Positions 1 to 7,503 of a stretch of DNA of 35,367 bases are shown piece by piece. Source of the DNA: Sphingomonadales bacterium UBA6171 (GTDB lineage Bacteria; Pseudomonadota; Alphaproteobacteria; Sphingomonadales; Sphingomonadaceae); the NCBI GenBank assembly GCA_002422985.1, contig DITZ01000107.1, positions 1 through 35,367 on the forward strand, in the 5' to 3' direction. Both the position numbers and the translations under genes were made by a program. The notes below the pieces were generated by a model. That model made no database searches, was not told where the DNA came from, and saw only the letters and a program-made list of their open reading frames with translations. Each line of letters starts with the position of its first letter. Position 1 is the stretch's first letter.

Positions 1-200
1 CCCTTTAATGGGTCCTGAGCCTAAGCAGCCGGTGATGGTGCAGATTAAAAGCTCGATGCTCTAAACAGCGGGTGGACGTCGGAGACGATGAAATTCGGAT
101 CGGGGGATCGAAGCCAAAGCTCCTCCAGACGCTTGTGGAGTCTGGAGGAAACGATGGAGTGGAAACGGCGGCGCACGGCGTTCGCAGTTTCGTTCCGAAT
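1..200. other. Left-edge region without a supported gene
   Basis: No convincing complete gene is visible. On the plus strand, bases 2-64 are an open frame of 20 codons ending in TAA at 62-64, which could be the tail of a gene entering from the left, but it is too short to identify. A perfect 10-bp inverted repeat (TCCTCCAGAC at 121-130 and its complement at 140-149, 9-nt loop) lies downstream of the tRNA on the minus strand. It has no T-run, so it is not a clear terminator. Confidence 0.4.
121..149. repeat. 10-bp inverted repeat (hairpin)
   Basis: TCCTCCAGAC at 121-130 is exactly complementary to 140-149 with a 9-nt loop. It sits about 50 bp past the 3' end of tRNA-Asn in that gene's reading direction, so it could be a tRNA processing or termination structure. 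The lack of a U-tract leaves the role open. Confidence 0.5.
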
Positions 201-275
201 TGGCTCCCCGGGTAGGATTCGAACCTACGACCGTCCGATTAACAGTCGGATGCTCTACCGCTGAGCTACCGAGGA
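201..275 (-). tRNA. tRNA-Asn (GTT anticodon)
   Basis: Read on the minus strand this is a complete 75-nt tRNA with encoded CCA. The acceptor stem is TCCTCGG paired with CCGGGGA (one T-G pair). The D-arm is GCTC/GAGC, the anticodon stem is TCCGA/TCGGA around the loop CTGTTAA (anticodon GTT, asparagine), and the T-arm is GTAGG-TTCGAAT-CCTAC, followed by discriminator G and CCA. All stems pair. It decodes AAC/AAU. A promoter with 17-bp spacing lies just upstream at 295-323. Confidence 0.97.
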
Positions 276-294
276 AGAACCATGCGGAGGGCGG

Positions 295-323
295 CCTATA
301 ATGTGCCCTTTGCCGCTTTGCAA
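295..323 (-). promoter_or_regulatory. Promoter of tRNA-Asn
   Basis: On the minus strand a TTGCAA -35 box (318-323) is separated by exactly 17 nt from a TATAGG -10 box (295-300). This places transcription start near 288, about 13 nt before the tRNA 5' end. Assigned by eye from the sigma-70 consensus. Confidence 0.6.
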
Positions 324-479
324 CACAGGCCGGACGCCTTTTTCACGCCGCCCAAAGCCGGCAACCGCCATGCCGCAAGCATGCTCAGCTATGCGGCCCC
401 TGACATTTTTATGCTTGGGCTTTGTGACAGGCAGGCTTAGAGACGCGCAGACCGACAATCAGCGAGGACCAGCCCCAAG

Positions 480-2372
480 ATGGCAACCGCCACGAAAAGC
501 ATAGCGGACGAAATCGACACTTCCACCGGCATTGCCACCCCGGAAAATGTCGTCGTCCGATTCGCGGGCGACAGCGGCGACGGCATGCAGCTTACCGGCG
601 GCCAGTTCACCTTGTCCACCGCCTTGGCCGGCAATGATCTCGCCACCTTCCCCGATTTCCCCGCCGAAATCCGCGCGCCGCAGGGCACGCTGTTCGGCGT
701 GTCGGCCTTTCAGATCAATTTCGGCTCCAACCGCATTGATACCGCCGGCGACGCGCCCGACGTGCTGATCGCGATGAACCCTGCCGCGCTGAAGGTCAAT
801 CTTTCCTCGCTGCGCAAGGGCGGCCTCATCATCGCCGACAGCGGCGAATTCGGCGAGCGCAACCTGAAAAAGGCGCATTACGCCGCCAACCCGCTGGAGG
901 ACGACAGCCTCGGCGCCTGGCAACTCCTCTCGCTGGACATCTCGCGCCAGACGCTGGAAGCGGTGAAACCCTTCGGCCTTGGCAACAAGGATGCACTGCG
1001 CTGCAAGAATATGTGGACGCTGGGCCTGGCGCTCTGGATGTTCGGCCGCCCGCGCGCGCCGATTATCCAATGGCTGAAGGGCAAGTTCGCCAATGATCAG
1101 CTGCTGCAGGACGCGAATATCGCGGCGCTGAACGCCGGCCACGCCTTTGGCGAAACCGCCGAGCTCGCCGGCCCGCTGAAACAGTTCCGCCTGGAGCCCG
1201 CGGAGGTCACGCCCGGCATCTACCGCACCGTCACGGGTGCGGATGCGCTGTCGCTCGGCCTTGTCGCCGGTGCCAAACTTTCCGGCCTGCCGCTGTTCTT
1301 CGGCGGCTACCCGATCACGCCGGCGTCCGCGATCCTGCACAGCCTCGCCCGGCTGCGTGAATTCGACGTCACCACCTTCCAGGCCGAGGATGAGATCGCC
1401 GCCATCTGCGCCGCCATCGGCGCCGCCTATGCCGGCCGCCTCGCCGTCACCTCCTCGTCCGGCCCCGGCATCGCGCTCAAAACCGAAGCCATGGGCCTTG
1501 CCGTCGTCACCGAGCTGCCGCTCGTCATCATCAACTCGCAGCGCGGCGGGCCATCCACCGGCCTTCCCACCAAAACCGAACAGTCCGATCTCTATCAGGC
1601 CGTCTATGGCCGCAACGGCGACGCGCCGATGCCGGTCATCGCCGCGCGATCGCCATCCGATTGCTTCGATGTGGCGATCGAGGCCTGCCGCATCGCGCTT
1701 GAATATATGACGCCGGTGATGCTGTTGACCGACGGCTATATCGCCAACGCCGCCGAGCCCTGGAAGGTGCCCAATGTCAGCGATCACGCGCCATTCCCCG
1801 TCAGCTTCCACGCAACCCCGCCGGCCGAAGGCACAAAATTCAACCCTTTCATGCGCGATGCGGAATCGCTGAAGCGTGTGTGGGCGAAGCCCGGCACGCC
1901 CGGCCTGATGCACCGCATCGGCGGCATCGAAAAGGGCTATGACACCGGCAATATTGATTATTCCGCCGAAAATCACCAGCGGATGACCGACACGCGCAAG
2001 GCCAAGATTGACAATATCGACCGCTCTATCCCGCATCAGGCGGTGGAAGTCGGCCCCCAAAGCGGCCCGCTGGTCGTCGTCGGCTGGGGTTCCACCTATG
2101 GCCCCATCCGTCAGGCGGTGGAGCTGGTGCGCGCGAAGGGCCATGATGTTGCCCATGTCCATATCCGCCACATCTGGCCGCTGCCCGCCAATCTGGGCGC
2201 GCTGCTGAAAGGCTATGCGCGCATATTGGTGCCGGAAATGAATACCGGCCAGCTGAAAACCCTGCTGCGCGACCAATATCTGGTCGATGCCAGACCGCTC
2301 AACAAAGTATCGGGCCAGCCCTTCCGTATCGCCGAGATCGAGGCAGCCATCATGGGGATGCTGAACCAATGA
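480..2372 (+). CDS. korA: 2-oxoacid:ferredoxin oxidoreductase (KorA type), fused gamma-alpha subunit
   Basis: 630 residues. Oxidative decarboxylation of a 2-oxoacid, most likely 2-oxoglutarate, to the acyl-CoA with reduction of ferredoxin, acting in the cytoplasm with the KorB subunit. The N-terminal part (about 24-200) is the gamma domain with the CoA-side motif FAGDSGDGMQLTGGQF. The alpha domain begins near residue 250 and carries the diagnostic GGYPITPAS segment at about 274-282. It is followed by the E-D-E-I region and a core domain near the C-terminus. An AGGAC ribosome site lies upstream of the ATG. The stop overlaps the korB start (ATGA at 2369-2372), so the two are translationally coupled. 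The substrate is inferred from the family; indolepyruvate or pyruvate cannot be excluded from sequence alone. Confidence 0.93.
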   Translation: MATATKSIADEIDTSTGIATPENVVVRFAGDSGDGMQLTGGQFTLSTALAGNDLATFPDFPAEIRAPQGTLFGVSAFQINFGSNRIDTAGDAPDVLIAMNPAALKVNLSSLRKGGLIIADSGEFGERNLKKAHYAANPLEDDSLGAWQLLSLDISRQTLEAVKPFGLGNKDALRCKNMWTLGLALWMFGRPRAPIIQWLKGKFANDQLLQDANIAALNAGHAFGETAELAGPLKQFRLEPAEVTPGIYRTVTGADALSLGLVAGAKLSGLPLFFGGYPITPASAILHSLARLREFDVTTFQAEDEIAAICAAIGAAYAGRLAVTSSSGPGIALKTEAMGLAVVTELPLVIINSQRGGPSTGLPTKTEQSDLYQAVYGRNGDAPMPVIAARSPSDCFDVAIEACRIALEYMTPVMLLTDGYIANAAEPWKVPNVSDHAPFPVSFHATPPAEGTKFNPFMRDAESLKRVWAKPGTPGLMHRIGGIEKGYDTGNIDYSAENHQRMTDTRKAKIDNIDRSIPHQAVEVGPQSGPLVVVGWGSTYGPIRQAVELVRAKGHDVAHVHIRHIWPLPANLGALLKGYARILVPEMNTGQLKTLLRDQYLVDARPLNKVSGQPFRIAEIEAAIMGMLNQ

Positions 2373-3415
2373 ACGAGATCACCAAGATCGCCCCCACCAC
2401 CAGGCCGGACGATTGGGCCACCGATCAGGAAGTCCGCTGGTGCCCCGGCTGTGGCGACTATGCCATCCTTAAGGCGGTGCAGCGCACCATGCCGGAACTG
2501 GGCGCACGGCCGGAAAACACCGTGTTCATCTCCGGCATCGGCTGCTCCAGCCGCTTCCCTTATTATATGGAAACCTATGGCTTCCACACCATCCACGGCC
2601 GCGCGCCGGCGGTGGCCACCGGCGTGAAGCTGGCCAACCCCGAACTGGACGTGTGGATCATCACCGGCGATGGCGATGGCCTCTCCATCGGCGGCAACCA
2701 TATGCTCCATTTGCTGCGCCGCAACCTGGATGTGCAGGTGCTGCTGTTCAACAACGAGATTTACGGGCTGACCAAGGGCCAATATTCGCCCACGTCGCGC
2801 ACCGGCACCCGCTCGCCCTCCAGCCCCGGCGGCTCGCTCGAACGCCCCGCCGCGCCCTGTGCCTTTGCGCTGGGTGCCGGCGCCCGCTTCATCGCGCGCA
2901 CCATCGACACGGCGCAAAAGCAGATGCCCGAAGTGTTGAAGCGCGCCTATTACAACAAGGGTGCCAGCTTTGTTGAAATCTATCAGAATTGCGTGGTTTA
3001 TAATGACGGCGTGTTCGATCAGTTCACCGAAAAGAAATCCGCCCCGCAAACCCAGATCTGGCTGGACCATGGCAAGCCGATGCTGTTCGCCGCCGGCACA
3101 AAGGGCCTGAAGCTGAACCGCGAAACATTGCGGCTGGAAGTGGTGGACGTGGTGGACGGCGACGTCTCGCAGGTCATCGTTCATGATGAAACCAACAAGG
3201 CGGTCGCCGCCATGCTGGTGGAAATGCCCTTCCCGGAATTCCCGGTGGCGCTGGGCGTGCTCTATTGCGATCCGGTGCGCAGCTTTGATGAATCCATCGT
3301 CGCCCAGGATCAGAAAATCCTCAGCAGCCGCGTCGCCGATTTCGAAGCACTGCTGCTGAAAGGCCAGCATTGGGAAGTCCATGGCAACCCGGCCCGGATA
3401 GACGTGGAGTTCTAG
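2369..3415 (+). CDS. korB: 2-oxoacid:ferredoxin oxidoreductase (KorB type), beta (TPP-binding) subunit
   Basis: 348 residues, the usual size for KorB. Thiamine-pyrophosphate subunit that decarboxylates the 2-oxoacid and passes electrons through its iron-sulfur cluster. The TPP/Mg motif is GDGDGLSIGGNH (100-111) with the downstream FNNEIYGLTKGQ (127-138). Candidate cluster ligands are C25 and C28 in WCPGCGDY, C59 in GIGCSSR, and C208 in YQNCVVYNDG. The start overlaps the korA stop by 4 nt. No ferredoxin gene lies nearby, so the electron acceptor must be encoded elsewhere. Confidence 0.93.
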   Translation: MNEITKIAPTTRPDDWATDQEVRWCPGCGDYAILKAVQRTMPELGARPENTVFISGIGCSSRFPYYMETYGFHTIHGRAPAVATGVKLANPELDVWIITGDGDGLSIGGNHMLHLLRRNLDVQVLLFNNEIYGLTKGQYSPTSRTGTRSPSSPGGSLERPAAPCAFALGAGARFIARTIDTAQKQMPEVLKRAYYNKGASFVEIYQNCVVYNDGVFDQFTEKKSAPQTQIWLDHGKPMLFAAGTKGLKLNRETLRLEVVDVVDGDVSQVIVHDETNKAVAAMLVEMPFPEFPVALGVLYCDPVRSFDESIVAQDQKILSSRVADFEALLLKGQHWEVHGNPARIDVEF

Positions 3416-3441
3416 CGAGGGATTGGCCCGTCCATGCGCGT

Positions 3442-4053
3442 ATGGTCCATGAACAGGCCATGCACTCCAGGACCGCCCCTTTGACCGAAGCCCGTATTGC
3501 CGAGGATCCGCGCGCCCTGCTGCTCATGCGGGCCGCAGCGGGGGACCGTATGGCCTTTGCCCATCTGGCGCGCGATCTCGCCCGCCCGTCGCTGGCCATG
3601 GCCATCCATGTGCTGGGCGATCATGCGGCCGCGGAGGATTGCGTGCAGGATGCGATGACGCGGCTGTGGCGCGACGGCCACCGCTTCGACCCCGCACGCG
3701 GCAGTTTCGCCGGCTGGTGGCGCCGCGTGCTGATGAACGCCGCGCTGGACAGCAAACGCCGGCTGAGACCAGCCACCGCGCTGGATGAGGCCATGGAAGT
3801 GGCCGACAGCGCCGCCGGGCCGGACCGGCTGGCCGAAGGCGCCGATATCGGCCGGCGGGTGCAGGCCGCGGCCGCCGTGCTCCCCGCCCGCCAGCGCGCT
3901 GCCCTGCTGCTGTTCCATGGCGAAGGATTGAGCATGGCGGAGATCGCCGAGACACTCGAAACCAGCGAAAAGGCCGTGGAGGGCCTGCTGGGCCGGGCGC
4001 GAACCGTGATGAAAGGCCAGTTGGCCGCACTGATGACCGAGGTGAACGGGTAA
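3442..4053 (+). CDS. ECF-family RNA polymerase sigma factor
   Basis: About 203 residues from this start. Region 2 is seen in AFAHLARDLARPSLAMAIHV-LGDHAAAEDCVQDAMTRLWRD followed by FDPARGSFAGWWRRVLMNAALDSKRR, the DNA-melting and -10 helices. Region 4 is a helix-turn-helix, LPARQRAALLLFHGEGLSMAEIAETLETSEKAVEGLLGRAR. The frame is open back to 3370 inside korB, but the first start outside korB is ATG 3442, with another in-frame ATG at 3460. Neither has an ideal ribosome site, so the start is uncertain. The TAA stop overlaps the next ATG (TAATG), as expected for a sigma/anti-sigma pair. The stimulus is unknown; the downstream periplasmic protein suggests envelope or metal stress. Confidence 0.88.
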   Translation: MVHEQAMHSRTAPLTEARIAEDPRALLLMRAAAGDRMAFAHLARDLARPSLAMAIHVLGDHAAAEDCVQDAMTRLWRDGHRFDPARGSFAGWWRRVLMNAALDSKRRLRPATALDEAMEVADSAAGPDRLAEGADIGRRVQAAAAVLPARQRAALLLFHGEGLSMAEIAETLETSEKAVEGLLGRARTVMKGQLAALMTEVNG

Positions 4054-4361
4054 TGGACGACAATAAACTCAATGCGGCGCTCAGCGCCTGGGCCGGGTGG
4101 CAGGCGGGGGATGATGCCGCCATCGCGCGTATTATCAGACATGCCGACGCGCTGCCCGCGATGCCGTCGGCGGCCGGCGGAATGCCGCGCCGCTGGTGGA
4201 TGGTGGGGGCAGGGGGCGCGCTTGCGGCGTCGCTGGCGCTGGGGATGCTGCTGCTCAGCCCCGCGCCCGAACCGGATGCCACGGCAGGCACGGCCTCGGA
4301 TTCGAGCGCCAGCTTCGCCATGCTCTACACACCGACGACCGAAGAGGAATATCTGCTGTGA
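4053..4361 (+). CDS. Small one-helix membrane protein, probable anti-sigma factor
   Basis: 102 residues. The N-terminal 45 residues are cytoplasmic-like, with KLNAALSAWAGWQAGDDAAIARII. One transmembrane segment follows (about 48-70, WWMVGAGGALAASLALGMLLLS), then a short periplasmic tail ending in EEEYLL. Position between an ECF sigma gene and a periplasmic sensor, with overlapping starts on both sides, suggests an anti-sigma factor that holds the sigma factor at the membrane. It lacks the His-x3-Cys-x2-Cys zinc motif of ZAS anti-sigma factors and no family could be named from sequence, so the function is inferred from context. Confidence 0.7.
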   Translation: MDDNKLNAALSAWAGWQAGDDAAIARIIRHADALPAMPSAAGGMPRRWWMVGAGGALAASLALGMLLLSPAPEPDATAGTASDSSASFAMLYTPTTEEEYLL

Positions 4362-4867
4362 AGCCCATCGCCCCTTTGGCTGCCCTGCTGCTGGCCACCC
4401 CGGCCTTCGCGCAATCCGCGCCGCCCGTTCCGCCCGCGCCCCCCATGATGAAGGTCTATCGGCACGGCCCCATGTTTGGCTCCATGACGCCCGAAGGCCG
4501 CAAAATCCTGTCGGAGGCCATGCAGGCCTATAACAAGGCCGATCGTCAGGCCCTGCGCGACGCGCGCGACGCCATCAACGCCCAGGTTGCCGCCGAACGG
4601 CTGGATGTTGCCGCCCTGCGCCGCGCCATGGAAGCCGAACGGCGGCTGGTGGACGCGCAACATGCCAAACGCCAGGCCGCCCTGCTGGCCGCCCTGCAGA
4701 AAGTCTCGGTCGAAGACCGCCGCGCCTTTGCCCAGGACGCCACCAGAGGCCGCGCCGAAGTGGAAGCCCGCACCGCCGAATGGCGCAAACGCGCCGAAGA
4801 CATCCGCATCCGCCACCAGGAACGCCCTGCTTCCCCCACCCCCCCAGCGCCCCCCGGCACCGAATAG
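4358..4867 (+). CDS. Periplasmic helical protein, heavy-metal-sensor/CpxP-like
   Basis: 169 residues from a GTG start. The start is chosen because it yields a signal peptide (VKPIAPLAALLLATPAFAQS, cleavage after AFA) and because GTG overlaps the preceding TGA stop (GTGA at 4358-4361). After a proline-rich linker the mature protein is almost entirely charged alpha-helix: TPEGRKILSEAMQAYNKADR, RRAMEAERRLVDAQHAKRQA, then repeated EAR/WRKR helices. This resembles the Metal_resist/CpxP-like periplasmic sensors that often follow ECF sigma/anti-sigma pairs. Such proteins are thought to bind metal or misfolded protein and signal to the membrane anti-sigma factor. The family call is by pattern only. 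Confidence 0.72.
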   Translation: MKPIAPLAALLLATPAFAQSAPPVPPAPPMMKVYRHGPMFGSMTPEGRKILSEAMQAYNKADRQALRDARDAINAQVAAERLDVAALRRAMEAERRLVDAQHAKRQAALLAALQKVSVEDRRAFAQDATRGRAEVEARTAEWRKRAEDIRIRHQERPASPTPPAPPGTE

Positions 4868-5215
4868 AAAGAGACAGGGGAGGGGCAGGCGGCCGGCGCG
4901 CGCCACCCCCCCTATGGCAGGCATAACGCTCCCCTCCCGTTCACGCTTCGCTTGAGCTGCGCTTTCAGGGGAGGGGCCGGAGGTGGGGTCCGCCGCAAAG
5001 AGCAACACAAAACAGCATGAAGCACATACCAAAAGAACGCGGCCTTACCCCCCTGCCGGCACCCCTTGGCGACGCCACCAGCATCAGCCATCCTGCACCC
5101 CGGCCAATCCCATCCCGCACCAGACAAAGCGGTGAAGCCCACTCACGCACCTACACCCACCGGCACCTGAACAAGCCAGACCCATGGGGCCATAGGCATG
5201 GAACGATTTCATAAA
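4868..5215. other. Intergenic stretch with a GC-rich hairpin
   Basis: No gene is supported. CCCCTCCC at 4931-4938 pairs with GGGAGGGG at 4969-4976, and AGGGGAGGGGC occurs in direct orientation at 4876-4886 and, nearly, again at 4967-4977. The hairpin may end the sigma-factor operon and belongs to a style of intergenic repeat common in sphingomonads. The remaining 200 bp, up to the inverted repeat at 5216, show nothing recognisable. Confidence 0.5.
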
Positions 5216-5229
5216 CTGTCCCCGGAATT
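5216..5229 (+). repeat. Left copy of 14-bp terminal inverted repeat
   Basis: CTGTCCCCGGAATT. The exact reverse complement is at 7166-7179, so the two copies bracket the restriction-modification genes. The nuclease stop codon (5228-5230 on the minus strand) overlaps the inner edge of this repeat. Confidence 0.75.
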
Positions 5230-5893
5230 AAACCCTACCCGAAGCCAGCACCATATTACCCGTATAAAGGCGGCGATTGTCTGAATGAAATTCATACTTC
5301 ACGTCGCATAAAAGATCATGAAGATCGACCAGTTTGAACGCAACTGCGGTATATTCTGAATTTCTCGAATTAGGCGTTGCTCTTGCTTGCATTTCAAATG
5401 CCATCAACAAGTGTCTGGTTTCATGACAAACCTTGAAATCATCGGATGGAGAAAGGTAAAATGACCTCATAGTGGTGTTTGCGGTGTCAGAACTATAACT
5501 TTTGCATTCCAGATATGCAGGGCGGCCTGCATCATCATATACGAGAATGTCAGGGTATCCCGTCGCCTTTAGCTGGCCGCCTGCGGTCGTAGGACGTTCA
5601 CAACGCAGGCCTGCGGCGGCCACAGCGTGCATAACATATGGCTCGATATCGTTTCCGACTTCGTTAGGCCTTGGCCGAAGGATGGGCTTCTGTCGCACAG
5701 CTTCACCACAAAGTCGGGCAGCCTCCGAAAGTTTTTCGATCAGCGCAGTATCAGCAGGATCATTGCGGTCTACGGGTGTAATAGAATAACCTGATATCGA
5801 TCGAACGACGGTCGAGAATGGAATATTTTTGAGAGGCTGGAGAAGTTTCGCCAAAGCTGCCTCAAGCAGCTCTGCACGTTGTTTGTCATCCAT
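5228..5893 (-). CDS. PD-(D/E)XK restriction endonuclease, type II
   Basis: 221 residues. The active-site pattern is clear: E84 in NDIEPYV, D115 in TGYPDILVYDD, and E129/K131 in AYLECKSY, the PD-(D/E)XK arrangement in which the acidic residues bind Mg2+. The preceding gene is a DNA methyltransferase overlapping by 8 nt, so this is the nuclease of a type II restriction-modification pair that cuts DNA lacking the cognate methylation. An AGGA-type ribosome site (GGAGAGGATAG) sits directly before the ATG. Base composition is clearly more AT-rich than the flanking genes, consistent with horizontal acquisition. The recognition sequence cannot be read from the protein. Confidence 0.85.
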   Translation of the reverse strand: MDDKQRAELLEAALAKLLQPLKNIPFSTVVRSISGYSITPVDRNDPADTALIEKLSEAARLCGEAVRQKPILRPRPNEVGNDIEPYVMHAVAAAGLRCERPTTAGGQLKATGYPDILVYDDAGRPAYLECKSYSSDTANTTMRSFYLSPSDDFKVCHETRHLLMAFEMQARATPNSRNSEYTAVAFKLVDLHDLLCDVKYEFHSDNRRLYTGNMVLASGRV

Positions 5894-7106
5894 CTATCCT
5901 CTCCAGTATCACGATTCTATTTGTGTTTGTTCCAGAAATGTTGTTGCTTACGCCCCAGCAATTCGCCGTTTTCGTGAACTCTTGATCGTTGATCAGCACC
6001 GCGAGAGGTCTTACAGGCAGGCCATGGGCTGCGTCGAGCACGATCCGATCAAGCTCTACCTTTCCTCCCCGCACTTCCCCGACCTCATAAGCGATATGCC
6101 CACCTGGTCTGACAACACGGGAAAGTTCGCGCAATGTGTCACGCGTAAATGCCTGCCAGCCCTCAACCTTTCGATGCATTGCAATGTTGACGTCTGACGT
6201 ATGGATGCCTGCAAACCAACAGCGCAGCCAATTGTCGGAGGCATATTGAACGATGTCAAGAAACGGGGGCGACGTGACAACCAGCGATATGCTGCCTGTT
6301 TCGATTACTGGCGTATGGTCGGATGTGCCAACGAAAAGATCGCCTTGCGTGCGTAGCCCGCCCTCTTTGAGCAAGCTGCGCGATTTTTTCGCAATCAGCT
6401 TTTTCACATCGCGCTTTGGGGGCACCTGGTTCCGCTGCTCGTTGATGCGAAGCTGGCGCTCGACCGTAACAGCTTGATTTGGAGGCAATGAGTAGACCGA
6501 AAAGAACCCTGGCGAATGACCTGTGAGCCGATTGATCGCCACCATTCTTATCCAGTCGTCAACTGCGTCGATCTTTCCGTTGTTGTCCTGCTCGATCAGA
6601 TATTGCCGAAGGCCCACGATTTCGGACAAGGTGTCGGGATGATAAAAGGCAAGAAGATCCTCATGCCCCTGAATATCCCCTGACAGATTTAATGCCCCCA
6701 AACGGGCGTAGATTTCTGCCAATTTCGGAGTGTTCAACCGAGGCCTGCACAAGATGCGGCTCAACGGATTGATATCGTTCGCTACAGGATATCGCCCCAT
6801 AAGCGCCGCCTGAACTGGCGTCGTTCCTCTCCCCATGAATGGATCGTAAATCTTTTCGCCCGGGGCCGTCATCCGTTCGATAAAGAACGCTGGAAGCTGG
6901 GGCTTGAAACAAGCCCGGTAGCTCACCTCATGCAAGGGGTGTGCATCGCGCTGTTTGGCTGTCCAAAACTCGTTGATTAGGTAGGGAACGCCGTCACGCA
7001 GCTCGGCAATCGTGCGATTGCCATTGAACGTGAACTCTTTAATTTCTTCAACAAAACCACGCTGCGGCAATCGAGAGAATTCAAAGGCTGGCTGCACGGC
7101 ATTCAT
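5886..7106 (-). CDS. DNA methyltransferase of a type II restriction-modification system (probably N4-cytosine)
   Basis: 406 residues from the first ATG; a TTG at 7130 would add eight. The AdoMet-binding motif I region is IYDPFMGRGTTPVQAALMGR (about 86-105), followed by VANDINP. The catalytic motif IV is TSPPF (278-282), a form seen mostly in N4-cytosine methyltransferases. The motif VIII/X region contains RVVRPGGHIAYEVGE. Motif I precedes motif IV by about 190 residues, with the probable target-recognition region in between, so the order is alpha-like. It protects host DNA from the overlapping nuclease gene. AT-richer than its neighbours. No strong ribosome site is visible before 7106, so the start is tentative. 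Confidence 0.87.
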   Translation of the reverse strand: MNAVQPAFEFSRLPQRGFVEEIKEFTFNGNRTIAELRDGVPYLINEFWTAKQRDAHPLHEVSYRACFKPQLPAFFIERMTAPGEKIYDPFMGRGTTPVQAALMGRYPVANDINPLSRILCRPRLNTPKLAEIYARLGALNLSGDIQGHEDLLAFYHPDTLSEIVGLRQYLIEQDNNGKIDAVDDWIRMVAINRLTGHSPGFFSVYSLPPNQAVTVERQLRINEQRNQVPPKRDVKKLIAKKSRSLLKEGGLRTQGDLFVGTSDHTPVIETGSISLVVTSPPFLDIVQYASDNWLRCWFAGIHTSDVNIAMHRKVEGWQAFTRDTLRELSRVVRPGGHIAYEVGEVRGGKVELDRIVLDAAHGLPVRPLAVLINDQEFTKTANCWGVSNNISGTNTNRIVILERIDG

Positions 7107-7148
7107 GCTTTGCACCGCTAGATGATGCAAGGCTGAGAGGCAAACAGT

Positions 7149-7194
7149 CTGTCGGAATTCCCGGAAATTCCGGGGACAGGAATTCCGCGGACAG
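7149..7194 (-). repeat. Right repeat cluster of the restriction-modification cassette
   Basis: AATTCCGGGGACAG at 7166-7179 is the exact inverse of the left copy at 5216-5229. It is followed one base later by AATTCCGCGGACAG (7181-7194), a direct copy with one mismatch. It is preceded by CTGTCGGAATT (7149-7159), which can fold back on the first copy with a 3-nt bulge. The pattern of short direct and inverted copies resembles sequences flanking REP-associated (IS200/IS605-like) transposase genes, but no transposase is present. Confidence 0.7.
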
Positions 7195-7378
7195 TATATA
7201 GATTATGCGGGCAACCGATAGACGCGTGGCGGGTGATCGATATGCCTCGCTCGCCGATCTTGCCAATGGCAACTTTCAAACAGGAGAAGGGCGAGCATTT
7301 CCAATATGCAGTAATATGGCTCCAGGCATTGGGAATGAGGTGCGCTGCGTGGGTGCCGGTTCGGGGAGCAGATGCCGG

Positions 7379-7423
7379 CGCGGGACGATCCGGCGCGGGA
7401 CGATCCGGCGCGGGACGATCCGA
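7379..7423 (+). repeat. Three tandem copies of a 15-bp unit
   Basis: The unit CGCGGGACGATCCGG is repeated at 7379-7393, 7394-7408 and 7409-7423, with only the last base of copy three differing. It lies about 80 bp upstream of the aldo/keto reductase start. A 15-bp period is a multiple of three, so any frame stays open through it; copy number could vary by slippage. Confidence 0.85.
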
Positions 7424-7503
7424 CGGGCAGGGGTATGGGGCGTGCATCCTGCTTCCGCCTCGGCTATGCGGCGGGGGTAGCTTTCGATAGCGGAGATGGT
7501 CAG

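Larger units (their letters stand above)
7107..7503. other. Intergenic stretch with terminal repeats and a 15-bp tandem repeat
   Basis: Contains the right-hand repeats of the restriction-modification cassette (7149-7194) and a three-copy 15-bp tandem repeat (7379-7423). Small open frames on both strands exist here, but none has a convincing ribosome site and recognisable protein. Confidence 0.5.

Noticed and set aside
154..264. Small plus-strand frame with a good GGAGGA ribosome site starting MEWKRRRTAF
   Set aside because: It continues into the antisense of the tRNA-Asn gene (GSPGRIRTYD...), a well-known source of spurious small genes.
459..2369. Long minus-strand open frame of 636 codons opposite korA
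   Set aside because: An antisense shadow of a high-GC gene: composition is repetitive (many G, A, R, H), no domain is recognisable, and the plus strand encodes KorA.
5228..7130. A solitary anti-phage defence island beyond restriction-modification
   Set aside because: Only the methyltransferase and nuclease are present; neighbouring genes show no helicase, toxin or CRISPR feature, so no larger defence system is supported.
7205..7490. Two small plus-strand frames between the restriction cassette and the aldo/keto reductase
   Set aside because: They consist largely of the 15-bp repeat and have no family features; neither start has a convincing ribosome site.
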